From JBGOUV01 sp041477815 (GTDB lineage: Bacteria > Acidobacteriota > Terriglobia > Bryobacterales > JACQDG01), in assembly GCA_041477815.1 (NCBI GenBank), contig JBGOUV010000412.1, positions 1 through 5,871 on the forward strand: DNA of 5,871 nt. Reading direction: 5' to 3'. Of the stretch, positions 1 through 5,871 are shown one piece after another (position 1 is the stretch's first letter; every line of letters starts with the position of its first letter). The notes beneath the pieces were generated by a model. The model was given only the letters and a program-made list of their open reading frames with translations, was not told the DNA's origin and made no database searches. A program made the translations under genes and the position numbers.

Positions 1-798
1 ACGACCTACGCGACCGACATCAACAGCGGCAACACGGGTGCAAAGGTTGGGATAATCGGCTCGAACACCTTTGGTGAGACGGCCGGGACCGGGACCAGCC
101 TGGGCGACTTCACCACAGTGATCACTGGGGCTGGTTGCACGGACAACCTCAACGGAACGGGAACGATCACCCTAGCTGCAGGGGAGAACAAGACCTGCAC
201 AATCACCAACACCAAAAAGCCCAAGCTAACGGTGACCAAGGTACTCGTGGGCGGCGACGGCACGGAGAAGTTCAATCTGCTGATCAACGGAACGACCTAC
301 GCGACCGACATCAACAGCGGCAACACGGGTGCAAAGGTTGGGATAATCGGCTCGAACACCTTTGGTGAGACGGCCGGGACCGGGACCAGCCTGAGCGACT
401 TCACCACGGTGATTACTGGGGCTGGTTGCACGGACAACCTCAACGGAACGGGAACGATCACTCTGGCCGCCGGGGAGAACAAGACCTGCACCATCACCAA
501 CACCAAAAGGCCCAAGCTAACCGTGACCAAGGCGCTCACCCCAATCGGCAGCGGCTTGTTCAACCTGCAGATCAACGGCACCACGTACGCGGCCAATGTC
601 GGCAACAGCGGCACGACCGGCGTGCAGTATGGCACGATTGGCTCGAACACGGTCGGGGAGACGGCGGGGACAGGAACCACCCTGGGCCCCTTCCAGACGA
701 CGATCAATTGCACGGGCTTCGCGACTCCTGTCAGCGATATCAGCGCTACAGTGACGCTGGCGGCGGGAGACAACAAGACCTGCACCATCACCAACATC
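1..798 (+). repeat. Tandem 291-bp coding repeat (about 2.7 units visible)
   Basis: Unit 1 (partial) is 1-213, unit 2 is 214-504 and unit 3 runs from 505 to about 798. Bases 1-102 are identical to 292-393. Over the full 213-base overlap of units 1 and 2 I count eight differences, mostly silent, four of them clustered in the codons for LAA(G). Unit 3 keeps the frame and the TVTK, GSNT, GETAGTG and NKTCTITN landmarks but has diverged widely, and its spacing to unit 2 is 288 bp at the NGTTYA motif. Units 1 and 2 are therefore a recent duplication or were homogenised by gene conversion. More copies probably lie upstream of the window. Confidence 0.93.
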
Positions 799-1593
799 AA
801 CCCACCGCCCACGGCGACGATTACGGGCCCGCTAGCGGGCTCGGTGTACGCGATTGGTACGCCGGTGAGTTTCACGGGCACGTTCACAGACGCTGCCCCA
901 GACACTCATACCGTCCAGTGGATGTTCGATTTGGTGACGACGGCCGGCGCGGCGCTACCCAACCCAGGGGTCGCCGGCTCGGCCAACGTCGGCAGCACCC
1001 TCAACCCCACCTACACCTTTAGCACCCCGGGAGTCTACGCGGTGACGCTCACCGTGACGGACAGCGCCGCACAGAGCGCCGTAGCTACCACCGTGGACGG
1101 CGTGGACGCGTTTGTCGTCATCTACGATCCGAACGGCGGCTTTGTCACCGGCGGCGGTTGGATCGATTCACCCGCGGGGGCATACATAGCCAACCCATCC
1201 CTGACTGGGAGAGCCAACTTCGGGTTCGTGGCGAAGCCTCAGAACGGCGCGAAACCCCCGTCTGGCCAGACCGAATTCCAGTTCAAGGCCGGCAACTTCA
1301 ACTTCCACAGCGAAAACTATCAGTATCTGGTCGTCGCCGGCGCGAAAGCCCAGTTCAAGGGTACCGGCACGGTGAACGGGGTGTCGGGCTACGGGTTCCT
1401 GCTCACCGCGACTGACGGGGACCTCCTCGGCACCGGCCAGCCGGATAAGTTCCGCATCAAGGTCTGGTTGATATCCACCGGCGCCATTGTGTATGACAAT
1501 GTGCTGTTGACCCCGAATACGGAGGACATCGACCTAATCGATCCTCAGATCATCGCCAGCGGTAGCATCGTGATCCACAAGGAAAAGAAGTGA
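1..1593 (+). CDS. Secreted/surface protein with SpaA-like repeats, PKD domain and post-COAP-like C-terminus (5' partial)
   Basis: The frame is open from the first base to TGA at 1591-1593, giving 530 visible residues; the GTG at 118 lies inside a repeat and is not a credible start. Residues 1-71, 72-168 and 169 to about 266 are three units of a beta-rich repeat, each ending in a 'TLAAGxNKTCTITN' motif as in SpaA/Cna-B-like prealbumin folds. Each has two Cys (e.g. 46 and 66), a possible disulfide. Lys80-Glu123-Asn167 and Lys177-Glu220-Asn265 sit where such domains form Lys-Asn isopeptide bonds; the bonds themselves are inferred. Residues about 267-375 resemble a PKD domain ('YTFSTPGVYAVTLTVTD'). 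Residues about 379-505, beginning GGFVTGGGWIDSP, resemble a 'post-COAP-1' module. The protein ends SIVIHKEKK with no LPXTG, PEP-CTERM or membrane helix, so it is probably released or held non-covalently. Signal peptide and full length lie outside the window. Adhesion or matrix function is a guess. Confidence 0.85.
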   Translation, partial: TTYATDINSGNTGAKVGIIGSNTFGETAGTGTSLGDFTTVITGAGCTDNLNGTGTITLAAGENKTCTITNTKKPKLTVTKVLVGGDGTEKFNLLINGTTYATDINSGNTGAKVGIIGSNTFGETAGTGTSLSDFTTVITGAGCTDNLNGTGTITLAAGENKTCTITNTKRPKLTVTKALTPIGSGLFNLQINGTTYAANVGNSGTTGVQYGTIGSNTVGETAGTGTTLGPFQTTINCTGFATPVSDISATVTLAAGDNKTCTITNINPPPTATITGPLAGSVYAIGTPVSFTGTFTDAAPDTHTVQWMFDLVTTAGAALPNPGVAGSANVGSTLNPTYTFSTPGVYAVTLTVTDSAAQSAVATTVDGVDAFVVIYDPNGGFVTGGGWIDSPAGAYIANPSLTGRANFGFVAKPQNGAKPPSGQTEFQFKAGNFNFHSENYQYLVVAGAKAQFKGTGTVNGVSGYGFLLTATDGDLLGTGQPDKFRIKVWLISTGAIVYDNVLLTPNTEDIDLIDPQIIASGSIVIHKEKK

Positions 1594-1600
1594 CCCATCC

Positions 1601-1625
1601 GGGCGGGGGCTACACACCCCCGCCC
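1601..1625 (+). terminator. GC-rich hairpin just after the surface-protein stop codon
   Basis: GGGCGGGGG (1601-1609) pairs perfectly with CCCCCGCCC (1617-1625) across a 7-base loop, starting seven bases after the stop codon. The stem is very stable and well placed to end the transcript. No T-run follows, so it is not a textbook intrinsic terminator; it could instead protect the mRNA 3' end or pause polymerase. Confidence 0.4.
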
Positions 1626-1644
1626 CGTCCGCCCCAAGTCCACC

Positions 1645-1676
1645 GGAACCTCACCGCAGATCTGCGGTGAGGTTCC
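1645..1676. repeat. Perfect 32-bp palindrome
   Basis: GGAACCTCACCGCAGA (1645-1660) is followed directly by its exact reverse complement (1661-1676), with no spacer and a BglII-type AGATCT at the centre. It lies 51 bp after the surface-protein stop. As RNA it would fold into a long hairpin on either strand; as DNA it is a symmetrical site for a dimeric protein. No T-tract follows on either side. It could be a bidirectional transcription barrier between this + gene and the minus-strand genes to the right, a member of a dispersed repeat family, or a protein-binding site. The sequence does not decide among these. Confidence 0.85.
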
Positions 1677-1679
1677 CCC

Positions 1680-2076
1680 GCCGCTCACCCTCCGGTCCGC
1701 CCGAGCCGCCGCTCCCCCACCCCCGGTTGGGCAGGCCGCGGTTACGCCAGGCTTCCCGTTCCCCTGCGCGCCGAGGACCACGGTTTCGGCCCAGCGCACC
1801 ACGGCCGTGCCGATCTTCCTGGCTGCGGCGTGTTCTTCCGGGGTTACCACCTCCGCCGCCCGATACCGGGTGAGGGAAGCAAAGCGCGTGAGGTACGGCG
1901 CTTCCGCCACCGGCTGGGGGCGCCTCCAAACACGGTTTGCTCCACGCCATCCAGCAGCCGCTGGGAGGTTGTGGGTGTAGAGGAAAGGGGGCCCCGGTGC
2001 GGCGGCGCTGGACCACCTTGCCCGCCGAGGGTCCCTCCGGCGTGACCTGGCCGGCCGCAGCATCCTCGCCGGACAT
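1680..2076 (-). pseudogene. Possible decayed coding remnant of unknown origin
   Basis: The 645-bp gap between the surface gene and the tRNA has no gene I recognise. On the minus strand, 1913-1752 reads as 54 codons with about 83% G/C at third positions (my count) and protein-like content, including VVTPEEHAAARKIG. Further upstream, the coding-like signal appears to move to another frame, from ATG at 2076-2074 (MSGEDAAAGQVTPEG). This would fit a frameshifted remnant. However, the whole region is very GC-rich, so third-position GC is weak evidence; there is no start with a ribosome-binding site and no domain I can name. It may simply be spacer DNA with chance open frames. Confidence 0.18.
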
Positions 2077-2238
2077 GCGGCGGGCCCCGCAATCTATGAG
2101 CTGGTTCGAAATCGGACCAGGAGCGATCTGCGTAAGGCCGGTTTCAAGATGGATTTCGGACCCCAGCCGGCCATGTCGTCCTGGCTTACCTGGCCCCGCG
2201 GACGGATCCCGCGAAATTAGCAATTGCTTTGGTTTGAG

Positions 2239-2314
2239 TGGTGAGCGCGGAAGGAATCGAACCTTCAACCTAGTGATTAAGAGTCACTTGCTCTGCCAAT
2301 TGAGCTACGCGCCC
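2239..2314 (-). tRNA. tRNA-Lys (anticodon CTT)
   Basis: Read on the minus strand, this gives a full cloverleaf of 76 bases including an encoded CCA (complement of 2239-2241). The acceptor stem GGGCGCG/CGCGCTC pairs throughout with one G-U. The D arm is GCTC-AATTGGCA-GAGC. The anticodon stem AGTGA/TCACT holds loop CTCTTAA, so bases 34-36 are CTT (complement of 2279-2281), reading lysine codon AAG. The variable loop is AGGTT and the T arm is GAAGG-TTCGATT-CCTTC. Discriminator base is A73. The gene stands alone, between the minus-strand etf operon's 3' end and the spacer. No clear terminator is visible after it. Confidence 0.96.
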
Positions 2315-2327
2315 GCCGGAGATTTCC

Positions 2328-2336
2328 ATCATAGCA
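2328..2336 (-). promoter_or_regulatory. Extended -10 promoter for the tRNA-Lys gene
   Basis: On the minus strand the bases read TGC-TATGAT: a -10 hexamer one base off TATAAT, preceded by the TGn extended -10 element. Its downstream edge lies 13 bases before the tRNA 5' end, so transcription would start a few bases before the mature tRNA. No good -35 box occurs at 16-18 bp; a TTGCAA further upstream is about 25 bp away, which is too far. Extended -10 promoters can work without a -35. Confidence 0.5.
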
Positions 2337-2386
2337 CGGGTCGGGAGCGTTTCCTGCTTTGCAAGCCGGGCGTACCGGAATATCCC

Positions 2387-2426
2387 CCCAGCCAAGACTC
2401 CTGGAGGCTGGGAGACAACTCTTGGC
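2387..2426. repeat. Overlapping inverted repeats between the tRNA and the iron-sulfur gene
   Basis: Two stems share bases and cannot both form. CCCAGCC (2387-2393) pairs with GGCTGGG (2406-2412), and GCCAAGA (2391-2397) pairs with TCTTGGC (2420-2426). They lie in the 181-bp gap after the iron-sulfur gene and upstream of the tRNA promoter. No T-run follows on the minus strand. They might form part of the operon's 3' end or be chance in GC-rich DNA. Confidence 0.3.
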
Positions 2427-2468
2427 CTCCACTTCCCTGTAATGTAAACGTGGGGCGGCCCGGGTCGG

Positions 2469-2484
2469 CTGGCCGTGCGGCCAG
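2469..2484 (-). terminator. Short hairpin after the etf operon's last gene
   Basis: CTGGCC (2469-2474) and GGCCAG (2479-2484) form a 6-bp stem with a 4-base loop, 11 bases past the stop codon of the iron-sulfur gene on the minus strand. The position suits a terminator, but no T-tract follows, so this is a weak call. Confidence 0.25.
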
Positions 2485-2495
2485 GGGAAACTCCC

Positions 2496-4364
2496 TTAGG
2501 ACCGCGATTCGGCGGCGGTGGGCGAGGTGGTGAGGCGCGAGGCTGCCAGCTCCGCGATGTCCAGGATGGCGATGTCGTCGCGGCGGGCGTGGGAGGCGGC
2601 GTCCTTTAGCATGATGGGGCAGTAGGGACAGGCAACCGCTACGGTGGTGGCGCGCGTGGCGAGGACCTCGGCGAAACGGCGGTGGTTGACGCGATCGGCG
2701 TGGCCGGGGGTGTCCGCGGCGATGAAGAGTTGCGCGCCCCCGGCGCCGCAGCAGAAGGTTCGCTCGGCGTGGTGGGCCATCTCGGTGATCCTGGCGCCGG
2801 CGGCTTCGAGGATGGCGCGGGGCTCCTGGGTGATGCCTCGGCCGCGGGCCAGGTAGCAGGGGTCGTGGTAGGTCACGGTCTGGGCGGAGGGCTCCAGCGG
2901 GAGGATCGGGAGGAGGCGGTGGATCAGCTCGGAATGGTGGAGCACCTCGATGCCGAGTTGCTGGAACTCGGGGATCTGGCGGTAGTCGGTGTCGAACATG
3001 CGCGTGCAGTGGGGGTCGCAGGCGACCAGCTTCTTCACCTTCTTCTGCCGCAGGGACTCGACTACCTTCTCGGAAAGCTGCATGTAGAGGTACTCGTTAC
3101 CGGCGCGGCGGCCGGGCTCGCCGCAGCAGGTTTCCTGGGCCAGAACGCCCCAGGAAACCTGGGCCGCGTCCAGCAGGCGCTTCATGGCGCGGGCGACGTC
3201 CTGGCCGTGGGGATCGTAGGACAGGCCGCACCCCAGCCACAGGAGCCATTCCTGCGAGCCGTCGAAGAGCGGGAAGCCGGCGGATTCGAGGAGCTTGCGG
3301 CGGGTCTCCTGGGGGACGCCCCAGGGATTGTGCGGAGCGCGCTCCATGGTATTGAAAAGGTCGTTGAGCTTGCCGCTGGTGGTGCGGCCTTCGCTGACCA
3401 GGCCGCGGCGGAGGTCCAGAATCTTGGCGCCGACGTGTTCGATGCCGACCGGACAAGCCTGTTCGCAGGCGCCGCAGGAGAGGCACTGGTAGAGGTCGCT
3501 TTCGGTCACCCATTGCTCGACGATGAGGTCGCCGCCGGCCAGGAGGCCGTGCTGCATTCGGAGAATGATCTCCTTGGGATTGAGCGACCCGCCGATGGCA
3601 TTGGCAGGACAGGCCTGGGTGCAGCGGCCGCACTCGACACAGGCGTGGAGATCGAGGAGGTCCTTGGGGGCGAGATCCCGGAAGCGCACCATGCCGATGT
3701 CTTCGTCGTCGCCGGCGCGGAGGGGGCGGATCGAGCTGGTGGTGAAGGAGCGGAAGAAGACGGCGGCGGGGCCGAGGAACAGGTGGAGATGCTTGGAGCG
3801 CGGGATTACCACCAGCATGCCCAGAAAGACGAGGGTGTGGAGCCACCAGTTGATTCGCCAGGCGGTGGAGCCGGCCGGGAGGCCGCGCCAGCCGAGCAGG
3901 TAGGTCGCCATGAGGGCTACGATGAGGGCGGCGACCACGGCGGAGGTTCCCGACAGCGCGCCGAGCCAGGGGGGTCGCAGCACGAAACGGCGGAAGGCGA
4001 GACCCAGGATGCTGATGGCGACGGCGACGGCCCAGGCGGCGGCGAACCAGCCGTACCAGCTTTGGTCCGCGTGGGCGGCGTCCAGGCCGCGGAGACCGAG
4101 CGAGAAGTGCTCGACGCTGATCCAGGCGAAGGCGAAGAAGCCCCACAAGACCAGGGCGTGGAGAATGCCGGGGACCGGGCGGTCGCCGATGACGCGGGTC
4201 TGCAGGAGAACCTCCGTGAAGACGCGCCAGAGGCGGGCGGCCAGGCGGTCGCGGGGGAGCGGCGGCGTAGATTGGATGGGGAAGTGGAAGCGCCGGCGCA
4301 GCGTGGCGGCGAACGACCAGAGGCTCGCGGCGAACAGGAGCAGGAACAGCGCCTGGTGGATCAC
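2496..4364 (-). CDS. Membrane iron-sulfur oxidoreductase, EtfAB:menaquinone oxidoreductase (EMO/EtfD) type
   Basis: A 622-residue protein with three parts. Residues 1-200 hold about five membrane helices (near 3-21, 66-84, 105-124, 139-160, 172-188) and resemble the cytochrome b subunit NarI; His69, His86, His176 and His192/194 are candidate heme b ligands. Residues 242-252 (CVECGRCTQAC) and 294-304 (CLSCGACEQAC), each followed by Pro, bind two [4Fe-4S] clusters. Residues 379-582 carry two CCG cysteine-rich domains of the HdrB type: Cys379, Cys413-414, Cys449/453, then Cys503, Cys538-539, Cys579/582. Proteins of this build encoded with etfBA pass electrons from reduced ETF to menaquinone; that role here is inferred from family and context. 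It starts at GTG 4364-4362, whose GTGA overlaps the etfA stop, and has no ribosome-binding site of its own, so translation is probably coupled. A HdrD-like or other FeS oxidoreductase role is the alternative. Confidence 0.9.
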   Translation of the reverse strand: MIHQALFLLLFAASLWSFAATLRRRFHFPIQSTPPLPRDRLAARLWRVFTEVLLQTRVIGDRPVPGILHALVLWGFFAFAWISVEHFSLGLRGLDAAHADQSWYGWFAAAWAVAVAISILGLAFRRFVLRPPWLGALSGTSAVVAALIVALMATYLLGWRGLPAGSTAWRINWWLHTLVFLGMLVVIPRSKHLHLFLGPAAVFFRSFTTSSIRPLRAGDDEDIGMVRFRDLAPKDLLDLHACVECGRCTQACPANAIGGSLNPKEIILRMQHGLLAGGDLIVEQWVTESDLYQCLSCGACEQACPVGIEHVGAKILDLRRGLVSEGRTTSGKLNDLFNTMERAPHNPWGVPQETRRKLLESAGFPLFDGSQEWLLWLGCGLSYDPHGQDVARAMKRLLDAAQVSWGVLAQETCCGEPGRRAGNEYLYMQLSEKVVESLRQKKVKKLVACDPHCTRMFDTDYRQIPEFQQLGIEVLHHSELIHRLLPILPLEPSAQTVTYHDPCYLARGRGITQEPRAILEAAGARITEMAHHAERTFCCGAGGAQLFIAADTPGHADRVNHRRFAEVLATRATTVAVACPYCPIMLKDAASHARRDDIAILDIAELAASRLTTSPTAAESRS

Positions 4365-5329
4365 TTAGAGGATTGTAGCGCTTCGGTCAAGGCGGGCACG
4401 ATGTCGAACAGGTCGCCGACGATGCCGTAGTCGGCGATCTCAAAAATGGGGGCGCTGGCGTCCTTGTTGATGGCGACCACGGTGCGGGACCCCTTCATCC
4501 CTACGACGTGCTGGATGGCGCCGGAGATGCCGAGGGCGAGATAGAGCTTGGGGGCCACGGTTTGGCCGGAGCTGCCGACCTGCCGCTCCAGCGGGAGCCA
4601 GCCGGAGTCGCAGACCGGGCGGGAAGCCCCGATCTGAGCGCCCAGGGCCTCCGCCAGCTTTTCGACCATGGGGAGGTTCTCGGGGCCCTTAATGCCGCGT
4701 CCAACCGAGACGATGAGCTCCGCCGAGCCGAGGTCGACGGTGCGCTTGGCTTCCTGGAAGCGTTCGAGGGGCTTGGTGCGGATCTGAGCGGCGTCGAGGG
4801 TCACAGTTGGGCGGTCGATGGGGGCGGGAGTGGCGGAGGCTGCGAGTGGGCCGGCCGGGAAGGCGCCGGCCTGGACGGAGACGAAGTAGGGAGGATCGCC
4901 GGCGAAGGCGACGTCCGCGTTCATTTTGCCCTGGAAGAGCTGGCGCACGAAGACCGGCGACCCTGATTCGGCGCGGAAGGCGATGACGTCGGAGACGAAG
5001 CCACGGTCGAGGGCGGCGGCGAGCTGGGGGCCGAAGTCCCGGACCTGGTAGGTATGGGGCAGGACGACCAGGTAGGGGTTGAGTTGGCCGATGAGCTGGC
5101 GGAGAGCGAGGGTGTAACCGTCCGCGGTGTATTCCGCCAGCAGGGGGTGCTGGAGAGAAAAGACGCGCTCTACGGCGTGCGCGGCAAGGTCGGAGGCGGC
5201 GGCGTCGCCCAGGACGGCGGCGGCAACGGGGCGGCCGAGCGCCTGGCCCAGGGCTTGGCCGGCGGCGAGGGCTTCCCAGGACATCTTGTGCCACCCGCCG
5301 GACTGGTGTTCTGTGACGACCAGGATCAT
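4361..5329 (-). CDS. etfA: Electron transfer flavoprotein, alpha subunit
   Basis: A 322-residue protein from ATG 5329-5327 (MILVVTEHQSGGW) to TGA 4363-4361. EtfA pairs with EtfB, holds FAD, accepts electrons from acyl-CoA and other dehydrogenases in the cytoplasm and hands them to a membrane quinone reductase. The C-terminal FAD domain is canonical: SVGRGIKGPEN (208-218), SRPVCDSGWLP (236-246), QVGSSGQTVAPKLYLALGIS (250-269) with GAIQH next, then AINKDASAPIF (286-296) and the closing YGIVGDLFDIVPAL. An in-frame TTG at 5368 would add 13 residues, but those are encoded by the 7-bp repeats in the junction, so ATG 5329 is preferred. No Shine-Dalgarno precedes it (CCGCCTT before ATG), which suggests coupling to upstream translation. 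Its stop overlaps the next gene's start by GTGA. Length is normal for the family. Confidence 0.95.
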   Translation of the reverse strand: MILVVTEHQSGGWHKMSWEALAAGQALGQALGRPVAAAVLGDAAASDLAAHAVERVFSLQHPLLAEYTADGYTLALRQLIGQLNPYLVVLPHTYQVRDFGPQLAAALDRGFVSDVIAFRAESGSPVFVRQLFQGKMNADVAFAGDPPYFVSVQAGAFPAGPLAASATPAPIDRPTVTLDAAQIRTKPLERFQEAKRTVDLGSAELIVSVGRGIKGPENLPMVEKLAEALGAQIGASRPVCDSGWLPLERQVGSSGQTVAPKLYLALGISGAIQHVVGMKGSRTVVAINKDASAPIFEIADYGIVGDLFDIVPALTEALQSSK

Positions 5330-5374
5330 AAGGCGGATCGTGGATCGTGGATCGTGGATCGTAGGCAAATCATA
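5325..5374 (-). repeat. 7-bp tandem repeat block between two ATCATA copies at the etfB-etfA junction
   Basis: GGATCGT occurs four times in a row at 5335-5362 (+ strand). The block lies between direct copies of ATCATA at 5325-5330 and 5369-5374, 44 bp apart. On the minus strand each copy reads TATGAT and contains an ATGA: the right one holds the etfB stop and the left one the etfA start. Removing 44 bp leaves a single ATGA that is at once the etfB stop and the etfA start. The block therefore looks like an insertion or expansion into an ancestral 4-bp overlap, with a short duplicated target. Heptanucleotide tandem repeats of this sort are known between genes in several bacteria. Confidence 0.85.
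5326..5373 (-). CDS. 15-codon linking mini-ORF between etfB and etfA
   Basis: ATG at 5373-5371 overlaps the etfB stop as ATGA, and its own TGA at 5328-5326 overlaps the etfA ATG as ATGA. The product would be MICLRSTIHDPRSAL, mostly encoded by the 7-bp repeats. It has no likely function as a peptide. A ribosome ending etfB could restart here, finish after 15 codons and restart again at etfA, keeping the two subunits coupled despite the insert. This is inference from geometry; it may be a coincidence of the duplicated ATGA. Confidence 0.3.
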   Translation of the reverse strand: MICLRSTIHDPRSAL

Positions 5375-5871
5375 GGATGCGGGCCTCGAATTTCAGTTTC
5401 TGGACCAGGGCGGCGGCGGCCTCCTTGGGGGAGCCGGTGAGGAGTTGCGTCTGCTTGGACTTTTGGGGGAGGTAGACGCGCTGGATTCGCTGGCGGGGGA
5501 CGAGGTCGACGCCCAGCCCGGCCGGGGTGAAGCGTTTAAGCTCTTTGGTCTTGGCTTTCTTAATGCCCATTAGCGTGGCGTAGCGCACCTTGTTGATGCC
5601 GGACTGGATGGTGAGGAGGGCGGGCAGCGGCATCTCTACGTATTGGAACCAGCCGGCCTCGAGCTCGCGCTTGACCTTAACTGAGCCGTCGAGCTTCTGG
5701 ACCTCCATGATGAGGGTGGCGTGGGGAACGTGGAGGAGCTCGGCCAGGATGACGCCGGTCTGTCCGGAGCCGAGGTCGTCGGACTGGAGGCCGGTGAGGA
5801 CCAGGTCGAAGGGCTCGGTGCGGATGGCGGCGGCGAGGGCGCGGGCGGTGGTGAAGCTGTCGAGGCGGTCG
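5370..5871 (-). CDS. etfB: Electron transfer flavoprotein, beta subunit (5' partial)
   Basis: The frame is open from the window edge (first whole codon at 5870) to TGA 5372-5370, giving the last 166 residues of a protein usually about 250-260 long. Visible residues 22-39 (DLVLTGLQSDDLGSGQTG) match the EtfB nucleotide-binding loop with its TGxQ and (S/A)GQxG elements. They are followed by ILAELLHVPHAT and the typical LPALLTIQSGINKVRYATL and GIKKAKTKELK segments. EtfB binds AMP or a second FAD and docks the partner dehydrogenase. The loop reads SDDLGSGQTG instead of the more common DGDTAQVG; from memory this resembles the versions found beside membrane FeS oxidoreductases. It is the most upstream gene of the operon seen here. 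The ATG at 5708 is internal, since homology continues beyond it. Confidence 0.95.
   Translation of the reverse strand, partial: DRLDSFTTARALAAAIRTEPFDLVLTGLQSDDLGSGQTGVILAELLHVPHATLIMEVQKLDGSVKVKRELEAGWFQYVEMPLPALLTIQSGINKVRYATLMGIKKAKTKELKRFTPAGLGVDLVPRQRIQRVYLPQKSKQTQLLTGSPKEAAAALVQKLKFEARIL

Noticed and set aside
1..504. CRISPR-like or other non-coding array
   Set aside because: The period is 291 bp, both parts of each unit are conserved, and the frame stays open through all units, so it is a protein repeat.
297..905. 202-codon minus-strand open frame across the surface-protein repeats
   Set aside because: It is the reverse shadow of the repeat array, rich in Val/Pro/Leu, repeating with the same 97-codon period and with no domain of its own.
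2197..2213. Hairpin CGCGG/CCGCG as a terminator for the tRNA
   Set aside because: The stem is only 5 bp, and the T-run lies before the hairpin on the minus strand instead of after it.
1651..2268. 205-codon minus-strand frame starting MKVRFLPRS
   Set aside because: The start lies inside the tRNA gene; this N-terminus is the usual spurious translation of a tRNA T arm. Only the middle of the frame is retained as a weak remnant candidate.
2682..4430. 582-codon open frame on the + strand opposite the iron-sulfur gene
   Set aside because: Its translation is low-complexity Gly/Ala/Glu-rich and lies antisense to a gene with clear cysteine motifs and helices; it is a by-product of GC-rich codon use.
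5330..5368. N-terminal extension of EtfA from TTG 5368
   Set aside because: The extra 13 residues come from the 7-bp repeats, and EtfA family proteins begin at the MILVVTE-like strand.

Overview
The window is about two-thirds GC. Gene content suggests a free-living, respiring bacterium, most plausibly an acidobacterium of the Solibacter/Bryobacter kind. That placement is an inference from gene style and base composition and is not proven by any marker here. Both outer genes run off the window ends.

Left part (1-1593, + strand): the 3' part of a gene for a large secreted or surface protein. It shows about two and a half tandem ~97-residue SpaA/Cna-B-like (prealbumin-like fold) repeats, then a PKD-type beta-sandwich, then a C-terminal module resembling 'post-COAP-1' domains. 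Two of the repeats are almost identical in DNA. A GC-rich hairpin follows the stop codon, then a perfect 32-bp palindrome.

Middle part (1594-2495): mostly non-coding. It contains a complete tRNA-Lys(CTT) gene on the minus strand with encoded CCA and an extended -10 promoter, and GC-rich spacer on both sides. The left spacer (1677-2238) has a stretch with coding-like base use on the minus strand but no recognisable intact gene.

Right part (2496-5871, minus strand): an operon read right to left, etfB (5' end outside the window), etfA, then a membrane-bound iron-sulfur protein. EtfAB is the soluble FAD heterodimer that collects electrons from acyl-CoA dehydrogenases and related flavoenzymes. 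The third protein joins a five-helix NarI-like membrane part, a two-cluster ferredoxin part and two CCG cysteine-rich domains. This is the architecture of the EtfAB:menaquinone oxidoreductase (EMO/EtfD) type. Together the three genes form a module passing electrons from beta-oxidation or amino-acid oxidation into the quinone pool. etfA and the iron-sulfur gene overlap by GTGA.

The least ordinary feature is the etfB-etfA junction. Four exact copies of a 7-bp repeat lie between two copies of ATCATA. Removing one 44-bp unit restores a classical ATGA stop/start overlap, and the present sequence bridges the two genes with a 15-codon mini-ORF that overlaps both by ATGA. I see no CRISPR array, no insertion sequence and no clearly new defence or mobile system.
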